Positions 22,965-28,150 of a DNA stretch of 28,150 nt are shown in pieces. How positions within the stretch are numbered: the first letter of the stretch is position 1; every line of letters begins with the position of its first letter. The position numbers and the translations under genes are program-made. Origin of the DNA: Clostridium sp. 28_12 (GTDB lineage: Bacteria > Bacillota > Clostridia > TANB77 > CAG-508); contig MNRR01000044.1 in the NCBI GenBank assembly GCA_001916055.1, positions 1 through 28,150 of the forward strand, written 5' to 3'. The notes beneath the pieces are model-generated. The model was not told where the DNA came from and did no database searches. It saw only the letters and a list, made by a program, of their open reading frames with translations.

Positions 22965-24326
22965 ATGGCATTTGAAGGATTATCATCAAGACTACAAGAA
23001 ATAACAAGAAAATTAAAAGGAAAAGCAAGAATAACAGAATCAGATTTAAAAGAAATGCTAAGAGAAGTTAAACTTGCACTACTTGAAGCAGATGTAAATT
23101 ACAAAATTGTAAAAGAATTCATTAACAGTATACAAGAAAAAGCATTAGGCCAAGATGTAATGAAATCATTAACACCAGGTCAACAAGTAATAAAGATAGT
23201 AAAAGACGAAATGATAGAATTACTTGGGGGAACAGAAAGTAAAATAAACTTTACACCAAATCCACCAACAGTAATAATGCTAGTTGGACTTCAAGGTTCA
23301 GGAAAAACAACAACAGCAGGAAAACTTGCAAACTTATTAAGAAAACAAGGAAAAAAGCCATTATTAGTAGCATGTGACGTATATAGACCAGCAGCTATTA
23401 AACAATTAGAAGTTGTAGGAAAACAACTAAATATTCCGGTATATAGTAACGAAAATTCAAAAGACGTTGTACAAATCAGTAGACAAGCAATGAGTATGGC
23501 AATGTCAAAATTAAATGATGTAGTTATAATAGATACAGCAGGTAGATTGCATATAGATGATGAACTAATGCAAGAACTAAAAAATCTAAAAACTAATATA
23601 AAACCACATGAAATACTATTAGTAGTAGATTCAATGACTGGTCAAGATGCAGTTAATATAGCTCAAACATTTAATGAAACAGTTGGAATAGATGGAGTTG
23701 TACTAACAAAATTAGATGGTGACACACGTGGTGGTGCAGCGCTTTCAGTAAAAAAAGTTACAGGAAAGCCAATAAAATTTGCAGCAACAGGTGAAAAATT
23801 AAGTGATATTGAAGTATTTAATCCAGAAAGAATGACATCAAGAATACTTGGCATGGGAGATGTACTTTCAATAATAGAAAAAGCTGAAGAAGCAATAAGC
23901 CAAGAAGATGCAGAAAAGTTAGAAAAACAACTTAGAAAAGACGAATTAGACTTAGATGATTATTTAGCACAAATAAGACAAGTAAAGAAAATGGGGTCAT
24001 TTTCATCAATACTAAAAATGCTACCAGGCATGAACAAAATAAAAGACTTAAACATCGATGATAAAGAATTTGACAAAGTAGAAGCAATAATTTGTTCAAT
24101 GACAAAACAAGAAAAAAGAAATACTAAATTATTAAATGGAAGTAGAAGATTGCGTATTGCCAAAGGTAGTGGAACTACAGTACAAGATGTTAATAAATTT
24201 ATGAAATCATTTGAAATGACACAAAAAATGATGAAACAAATGAAATCAAATAAAGGTGGCATGAGAAAAATGATGAAGAATTTAGAAAACATGGACCCAA
24301 AAGATTTGAAAAACTTCAAAATCTAG
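22965..24326 (+). CDS. ffh: Signal recognition particle protein Ffh (SRP54)
   Basis: GTPase of the signal recognition particle; binds signal peptides and 4.5S/6S scRNA and targets ribosomes to the membrane. The 453-aa protein has an N-domain, a G-domain with GLQGSGKTTTAGKLA (about 106-120), DVYRPAAIKQLE, DTAGRLHID and TKLDGDTRGGAALS, then a methionine-rich M-domain with MLPGMNKIKDL, RRLRIAKGSGTTVQDVNKF and MTQKMMKQMKSNKGGMRKMM at the C-terminus. AAAGGA precedes ATG 22965. Length and motifs are normal. Confidence 0.98.
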   Translation: MAFEGLSSRLQEITRKLKGKARITESDLKEMLREVKLALLEADVNYKIVKEFINSIQEKALGQDVMKSLTPGQQVIKIVKDEMIELLGGTESKINFTPNPPTVIMLVGLQGSGKTTTAGKLANLLRKQGKKPLLVACDVYRPAAIKQLEVVGKQLNIPVYSNENSKDVVQISRQAMSMAMSKLNDVVIIDTAGRLHIDDELMQELKNLKTNIKPHEILLVVDSMTGQDAVNIAQTFNETVGIDGVVLTKLDGDTRGGAALSVKKVTGKPIKFAATGEKLSDIEVFNPERMTSRILGMGDVLSIIEKAEEAISQEDAEKLEKQLRKDELDLDDYLAQIRQVKKMGSFSSILKMLPGMNKIKDLNIDDKEFDKVEAIICSMTKQEKRNTKLLNGSRRLRIAKGSGTTVQDVNKFMKSFEMTQKMMKQMKSNKGGMRKMMKNLENMDPKDLKNFKI

Positions 24327-24385
24327 ATTAAATAGTTATTAAATTTTTAAATTTATATATATTCTGATGCAGGAGGTGAATACAA

Positions 24386-24616
24386 ATGGTAAAAATAAGA
24401 TTACAAAGACAAGGAAAGAAAAAAGCTCCTTTCTATCACATAGTTGTAGCTGATTCAAAATCTCCAAGAGATGGAAAAATCATCGAACAAATTGGAACAT
24501 ATGATCCAATGACAAAACCATCTACAATAGTTCTAAACAAAGAAAAATTAGAACAATGGATTAAAAATGGTGCACAACCAACTGATACTGTTAAATCTTT
24601 AATTAAAAATGCATAA
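24386..24616 (+). CDS. rpsP: 30S ribosomal protein bS16
   Basis: The 76-aa protein begins KIRLQRQGKKKAPFYHIVVA, carries DSKSPRDGKIIEQIGTYDP, and ends KLEQWIKNGAQPTDTVKSLI, the complete bS16 sequence pattern and length. A strong GGAGGTGA SD precedes ATG 24386. It follows ffh by 59 bases with no clear terminator and is followed by khpA after 24 bases. Confidence 0.98.
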   Translation: MVKIRLQRQGKKKAPFYHIVVADSKSPRDGKIIEQIGTYDPMTKPSTIVLNKEKLEQWIKNGAQPTDTVKSLIKNA

Positions 24617-24640
24617 ATTTTTTGATGAAGGAGATATTCT

Positions 24641-24874
24641 ATGAAAGAAGTATTAGAAACAATTATAAAGAACTTAGTAGACAATCAAGAATCAATTAAA
24701 ATTGAAGAAGTTGAAGATGAAAAGAACATAATCTTTAAAGTACAAGTTGCTGATGGAGATATGGGGAAAATAATTGGAAGACAAGGAAAAATTGCTCAAT
24801 CTATTAGAACAGTAATGAAAGCAGTAGCAAACAGAAAAGATAAAAAAGTTAATGTTGAATTTATTGATGATTAG
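24641..24874 (+). CDS. khpA: KH-domain RNA-binding protein KhpA (YlqC)
   Basis: A 77-aa single KH domain with the GxxG-type loop in MGKIIGRQGKIAQSIRTVMK (about residues 41-60). Known: KhpA pairs with KhpB/Jag in Gram-positives and binds many RNAs, affecting cell elongation and division. Its place between rpsP and rimM is the conserved Firmicutes order. AAGGAG is the SD. The stop codon abuts the rimM leader, so they are coupled. Confidence 0.95.
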   Translation: MKEVLETIIKNLVDNQESIKIEEVEDEKNIIFKVQVADGDMGKIIGRQGKIAQSIRTVMKAVANRKDKKVNVEFIDD

Positions 24875-24886
24875 ATGGAGGAAAGA

Positions 24887-25390
24887 ATGCAAAAAAGATT
24901 TGAAATAGGTCAAATTGTAAATACATTTGGAATAAAAGGAGAAGTAAAAGTAGTTCCTTTTACAGATGATATAACAAGATTTGACGATTTAAAAAAAGTA
25001 TATGTCAGAAACAAAAAAAGTGAACAACTATATAAAGTAGAGTCAGTAAGATATCATAAAAATATGGTACTACTAAAGTTAGAAAGTATTGACAATCCAG
25101 AAGATGCTGAAAAACTAAAAAATTCTTATCTTGAAATTGATAGAGAAGATGCAGTTCCTCTTGAAGAAGGAACATATTTTATAGCAGACTTAATTGGATT
25201 AGAAGTATACACTGATGACGGAAAACTATTAGGAAAAGTTGAAGATATTTATAATACTGGAAGTAAAGACATATATGTAGTAAAAGATGAATTAGGAAAA
25301 CAAGTTTTATTACCAGGAATTGACGAAGTAATAAAAGAAGTCAAATTAGATGATAGAATTATAGTTCATCTTATACCTGGATTGATTTAA
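24887..25390 (+). CDS. rimM: Ribosome maturation factor RimM
   Basis: Assists 30S head assembly by binding uS19 and 16S rRNA. The product is 167 aa, with an N-terminal barrel (FEIGQIVNTFGIKGEVKVVP, ~3-22; VLLKLESIDNPEDAEKLKNS, ~65-85) and a C-terminal PRC-barrel (YFIADLIGLEVYTDDGKLLG; LLPGIDEVIKEVKLDDRIIV). ATG 24887 is preferred because GGAGG (24877-24881) lies 5 bases upstream; the ATG at 24875 overlaps that SD and has none of its own. Confidence 0.95.
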   Translation: MQKRFEIGQIVNTFGIKGEVKVVPFTDDITRFDDLKKVYVRNKKSEQLYKVESVRYHKNMVLLKLESIDNPEDAEKLKNSYLEIDREDAVPLEEGTYFIADLIGLEVYTDDGKLLGKVEDIYNTGSKDIYVVKDELGKQVLLPGIDEVIKEVKLDDRIIVHLIPGLI

Positions 25391-25403
25391 AAATGGGGGA
25401 GTT

Positions 25404-26123
25404 ATGAAATTTGATGTATTAACACTTTTTCCAGAAATGTTTGAGCCATTAAAGCAAAGCATAATAGGAAGAGCAGAAGAAAAAGAACTAATAGATATAA
25501 ATTTTATAAACATTAGAGACTTTTCAAAAAATAAACACAAAAAAGTAGATGACACTCCATATGGTGGTGGTGCAGGAATGGTAATGCAAGCAGATGTTGT
25601 ATATGATGCATATAAATCAATAAATGATTCAAATGCAAAAGTAATATACATGTCACCACAGGGAAATGTATTAAATCAAAAAAAGGTAGAACAATTAAGC
25701 AAAGAAGAACATCTTATAATACTTTGCGGACATTATGAGGGCATAGACCAAAGAGTAATTGACAAAATTGTCGATGAGGAAATATCTATTGGAGACTATG
25801 TATTAACAGGAGGAGAAATTCCTGCAATGGTGTTGATAGATAGTGTAAGCAGATATGTGGATGGAGTTTTAAGTCAAGATTCAACAAGTGAAGAATCATT
25901 TTCACAAGGAATTCTTGAATATCCTCAATATACAAGACCAGAAATTTTCGATGGTGTAAAAGTGCCAGATGTATTATTATCAGGGCATCATGCCAACATA
26001 AGCAAATGGAGAAGATGTGAAGCTTTAAAGAATACTTATTATAAAAGACCAGAACTTTTAGAAAAAGTAAAATTGTCAGATGAAGACAAAAAAATTATAA
26101 AAAATTTAGAAAGAAGGAGGTAA
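25404..26123 (+). CDS. trmD: tRNA (guanine-N1-)-methyltransferase TrmD
   Basis: Methylates G37 of tRNAs reading CNN codons, preventing +1 frameshifting. The 239-aa SPOUT protein has FDVLTLFPEMFEPL at the start, DTPYGGGAGMVMQ (about 50-62), the SAM-binding trefoil knot CGHYEGIDQRVID with IGDYVLTGGEIPAMVLID (about 110-152), and LLSGHHANISKWRR in the C-terminal half. GGGGGAG precedes ATG 25404. It overlaps nothing and follows rimM by 13 bases. Confidence 0.98.
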   Translation: MKFDVLTLFPEMFEPLKQSIIGRAEEKELIDINFINIRDFSKNKHKKVDDTPYGGGAGMVMQADVVYDAYKSINDSNAKVIYMSPQGNVLNQKKVEQLSKEEHLIILCGHYEGIDQRVIDKIVDEEISIGDYVLTGGEIPAMVLIDSVSRYVDGVLSQDSTSEESFSQGILEYPQYTRPEIFDGVKVPDVLLSGHHANISKWRRCEALKNTYYKRPELLEKVKLSDEDKKIIKNLERRR

Positions 26124-26129
26124 AATACG

Positions 26130-26582
26130 ATGGATGTCATAAAAGCAATCGAATATGAACAATTAAAAAATGCTATTCCAGAAATCAAAGTTGGAAATAC
26201 AGTTAGAGTTCATGTTAGAATTAAAGAAGGTAACAAAGAAAGAATCCAAGTATTTGAAGGAATTGTAATTAAAAAACAAGGTGGAGGACTTAACGAAACA
26301 TTTACAGTTAGAAAAATCTCTTACGGTGTAGGTGTTGAAAAAACATTCTTAATCCATTCACCATTAGTAGAAAAAGTAGAAGTAGTTAGAGTAGGTAAAG
26401 CAAGACGTGCTAAACTTTACTATTTAAGAGAGAGAACAGGTAAAGCTTCTAAGACTAAAGAAATGGTAGGAGCTAGAATCGAAAATAAAATGATTACAGT
26501 TAAAGAAGAAGTTGCAGAAGCACCAGCTAAAGAAGCTGAGGTAGCAACAGAAGAAACAAAAACAGAAGCAACAGCTGAATAA
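26130..26582 (+). CDS. rplS: 50S ribosomal protein bL19, with long acidic tail
   Basis: Residues ~1-115 are the complete bL19 (IPEIKVGNTVRVHVRIKEGN, RIQVFEGIVIKKQGG, FTVRKISYGVGVEKTFLIHS, PLVEKVEVVRVGKARRAKLY, YLRERTGKA). An extra ~30-residue tail follows, rich in Glu, Ala, Val and Lys (VKEEVAEAPAKEAEVATEET). bL19 is usually ~115 aa; the tail is extra. A strong GGAGG SD, 6-base gap after trmD. Last gene of the cluster, followed by a terminator. It uses more CGT, AAC and GCT codons than neighbours, as expected for a highly expressed gene. Confidence 0.97.
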   Translation: MDVIKAIEYEQLKNAIPEIKVGNTVRVHVRIKEGNKERIQVFEGIVIKKQGGGLNETFTVRKISYGVGVEKTFLIHSPLVEKVEVVRVGKARRAKLYYLRERTGKASKTKEMVGARIENKMITVKEEVAEAPAKEAEVATEETKTEATAE

Positions 26583-26588
26583 TAAATG

Positions 26589-26619
26589 AAAGAGGTGTCT
26601 GATTATAGGACATCTTTTT
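26589..26619 (+). terminator. Probable terminator after rplS
   Basis: AAAGA..TGTC (26589-26599, with a two-base bulge) pairs with GACATCTTT (26609-26617), followed by a T run. Confidence 0.65.
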
Positions 26620-26655
26620 AGTTCATTAAAAAATAAGTAGTTCATGCTAGTAAGT

Positions 26656-26690
26656 ACAAAAAGAGGGAGAGCTCATCTGAGCTCCCCCTT
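26656..26690 (-). terminator. Terminator of the minus-strand gene
   Basis: Read on the minus strand: GGGGGAGCTC, short loop, GAGCTCTCCC (one mismatch), then TCTTTTT. It lies just after the stop codon of the 90-aa gene. Confidence 0.85.
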
Positions 26691-26707
26691 CGTTGATGCT
26701 AAAGTTT

Positions 26708-26980
26708 TTATTTGGAGAACACTGCCTCGATAGCAGCGATAGGGTCGCAGTTCAGTGAGACAGGTACTTCAAAACCTATGCCGGTGCATGGTGTTCCGTG
26801 CAAAAACAGGGTAGTGAAAACTCCAGTCTTTTCCCAGCCAAGAGTTTTCATAACATCAAAGCATATTACTTGTGCTTCGATATTTGATTTCCGGTTAACG
26901 GTACCAATTGATAAGGTACTGTCGCCGTTATCTACGACTACAAAATCCCGTTCTCCATTGTTTAAAACTTTCTGCTTCAT
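26708..26980 (-). CDS. Hypothetical protein, 90 aa, GC-richer than its surroundings
   Basis: Not recognised. The start ATG (plus-strand CAT at 26978-26980) is chosen because AAGGAGGAA lies 6 bases upstream; longer upstream Mets have no SD. The product starts MKQKVLNNGERDFVVVDNGD, with TLSIGTVNRKSNIEAQVICF in the middle, and ends DPIAAIEAVFSK. It is small, soluble and beta-rich looking, with two Cys, no signal peptide and no membrane helix. 55 of 120 bases at 26701-26820 are G or C, against ~30% in trmD nearby, and CGC, GGC and CCG codons are used. It is the only minus-strand gene in the window, with a perfect promoter and a strong terminator. This suggests an independently mobile or acquired single-gene unit. 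Confidence 0.8.
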   Translation of the reverse strand: MKQKVLNNGERDFVVVDNGDSTLSIGTVNRKSNIEAQVICFDVMKTLGWEKTGVFTTLFLHGTPCTGIGFEVPVSLNCDPIAAIEAVFSK

Positions 26981-27065
26981 GTTGACTTCCTCCTTGGCAT
27001 TTGCCATATAATGTAATGTATTAATAGTGTCAGATGTAACGAGGATAAAACGTTGCATCCTATTA

Positions 27066-27094
27066 ATTATAACACTATTAACATAAAATGTCAA
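27066..27094 (-). promoter_or_regulatory. Sigma-A promoter of the minus-strand gene
   Basis: Minus strand: TTGACA (27094-27089), 17 bases, TATAAT (27071-27066), both consensus. Leader of ~80 bases; just before the SD it can form GGCA-AA-TGCC. Confidence 0.88.
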
Positions 27095-27124
27095 AAATTT
27101 CAACAAAAAAATACAAAAAAGAGC

Positions 27125-27153
27125 TTTACAAAAAAGAACAACTAATATAAAAT
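27125..27153 (+). promoter_or_regulatory. Sigma-A promoter of the Lon-like gene
   Basis: TTTACA (27125-27130), 17 bases, TAAAAT (27148-27153), ~47 bases before ATG 27201. It is back-to-back with the minus-strand promoter, with 30 bases between the two -35 boxes. Confidence 0.7.
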
Positions 27154-27200
27154 AAAATAGATAAAGTGGGACAAAATAAATATGTATACGGAGGAAAAAA

Positions 27201-28150
27201 ATGAAAGAAAAAAATGAATTAAGTTACAGAGACTTAAAAATGATATGTAATCAAGATATGTTCAAATTTGATACAACACAAGAGCTAGAACCAATAAATG
27301 ATGGAATTGGACAAGAAAGAGGAATAAAAGCGTTAGAATTTGGAATAGATGTAAATGTAAAAGGTTATAACTTATATATAGAAGGACCAAGTGGAGTCGG
27401 AAAAACTATGTATGCCAAGAATTACTTAGACAGTATTGCACCAAAAAAGAAAGTTCCAAATGATTGGTGCTATATATATAACTTTAAAAACCCAAATGAA
27501 CCAATAGCAGTATCACTTCCAGCGGGACAAGGTAAAGAATTCAAAGAGAATATGGATGGATTTATAAAAGAAGTAAAAAAAGATATTAAGAAAACATTTA
27601 ATGCAGATGACTTTGAAAAAGAAAAAGCATTAATCAAAAAGGAATTTGAAGAAAAACGAGAAGTAGTCTTAACAAAACTAAATGAAAATTCACAAAAACA
27701 TGGATTTCAAGTAAAATCAGCACAAAATGGAATATACATGATGCCAATAGTAGAAGGAAAAGTAATACAAGAAGAAGAATTTGAAAAACTAGACGAAGAA
27801 ATAAAACAAGTATATGAAGAAAAATCAGCAATAGTGCAACAACAGATAATGGATGCAATAAGTGAAATAAAACAAATAGAGAGGCAATCAGACAAAAAGG
27901 TTTCTGAATGGCAATCTAATATAGCGTTATTAACAGTTAATGCACACATAAACTATATAAAATCAAAATATAAAAGAAATAAAAAAATAAACCAGTTTTT
28001 AAATGATGTAAAGCAAGATGTATTAAAAAATGTATCATATTTCCTAGAAGAAGACAAGAATCAAAACAATAATCAACAACAAGGACCACAAACTCAAAGA
28101 GTTCAGGATCCATGTCTAAATTATAGAGTAAACTTATTTATAGACAATAG
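27201..28150 (+). CDS. Lon-like ATP-dependent protease (AAA_32/LonB-type), 5' part
   Basis: Open from ATG 27201 (GGAGG at 27190-27194) to the right edge, 316 codons without a stop; the gene continues outside. The product starts YRDLKMICNQDMFKFDTT and has GIGQERGIKALEFGI, then Walker A EGPSGVGKT (about 68-76). A long charged helical insertion (~120-250) and a Gln/Asn-rich stretch near the edge (NQNNNQQQGPQTQ) follow. This N-terminal arrangement matches the AAA_32 group of Lon-related proteases (E. coli YcbZ-like), whose S16 protease domain with the Ser-Lys dyad lies at the C-terminus. That part is not visible, so protease activity is by family only. Confidence 0.85.
   Translation, partial: MKEKNELSYRDLKMICNQDMFKFDTTQELEPINDGIGQERGIKALEFGIDVNVKGYNLYIEGPSGVGKTMYAKNYLDSIAPKKKVPNDWCYIYNFKNPNEPIAVSLPAGQGKEFKENMDGFIKEVKKDIKKTFNADDFEKEKALIKKEFEEKREVVLTKLNENSQKHGFQVKSAQNGIYMMPIVEGKVIQEEEFEKLDEEIKQVYEEKSAIVQQQIMDAISEIKQIERQSDKKVSEWQSNIALLTVNAHINYIKSKYKRNKKINQFLNDVKQDVLKNVSYFLEEDKNQNNNQQQGPQTQRVQDPCLNYRVNLFIDN

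Noticed and set aside
26712..27011. 99-aa plus-strand ORF opposite the 90-aa gene
   Set aside because: No SD upstream; the minus strand has promoter, SD and terminator, so the plus frame is a shadow.

Overview
The window is AT-rich and has AGGAGG-type ribosome binding sites, AGA-dominated arginine usage, many sigma-A type promoters (TTGACA/TTGCAA, 17 bases, TATAAT/TAAAAT), a T-box and a Firmicutes-type gene order. It looks like a low-GC Gram-positive anaerobe, most likely a Clostridia-like gut lineage. The standard genetic code fits (TGG for Trp, no internal TGA). Almost everything is on the + strand. I see no rRNA, tRNA, CRISPR array or insertion sequence.

Layout. 1-817: the 3' part of a secreted or surface type gene with a formylglycine-generating-enzyme (FGE)/C-type-lectin-like domain. 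It is interrupted by one in-frame TAA and ends in a compositionally foreign segment that looks like the variable repeat of a diversity-generating retroelement (DGR). 818-1208: gene-poor, with three hairpins, then the pfl promoter. 1209-4317: pflB and pflA (anaerobic formate production), separated by a roughly 108-base imperfect palindrome. 4320-4633: a small stand-alone gene with its own promoter and terminator. 4701-9800: the pyrH-frr-uppS-cdsA-rseP cluster (UMP kinase, ribosome recycling, undecaprenyl-PP synthesis, CDP-diacylglycerol synthesis, site-2 protease). A small ORF plus a zeta-type toxin kinase lies where dxr usually lies, and the RseP appears to lack a PDZ domain. 9835-11664: a Sel1-repeat protein and a coiled-coil protein. 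11718-13574: aspS with its own promoter and terminator. 13614-16096: a membrane-anchored aminopropyltransferase-like protein and an HTH/coiled-coil protein. 16106-19841: a Phe T-box leader, pheS and pheT; pheS carries an apparent 19-base deletion that removes the phenylalanine-binding motif. 19924-22551: an 828-aa adenosine-deaminase-like protein with extra domains at both ends. 22596-26619: the classical ylxM-ffh-rpsP-khpA-rimM-trmD-rplS cluster. 26656-27094: a lone, GC-richer minus-strand gene with its own promoter and terminator. 27125-28150: the start of a Lon-like AAA+ protease, cut by the window edge.

Most of the sequence is translation, secretion and envelope housekeeping. The accessory interest lies in the DGR-like variable segment, the zeta toxin pair, the multidomain deaminase, a 34-base intergenic repeat found upstream of pyrH and again after pheT, and the lesion in pheS, an essential gene in other bacteria.
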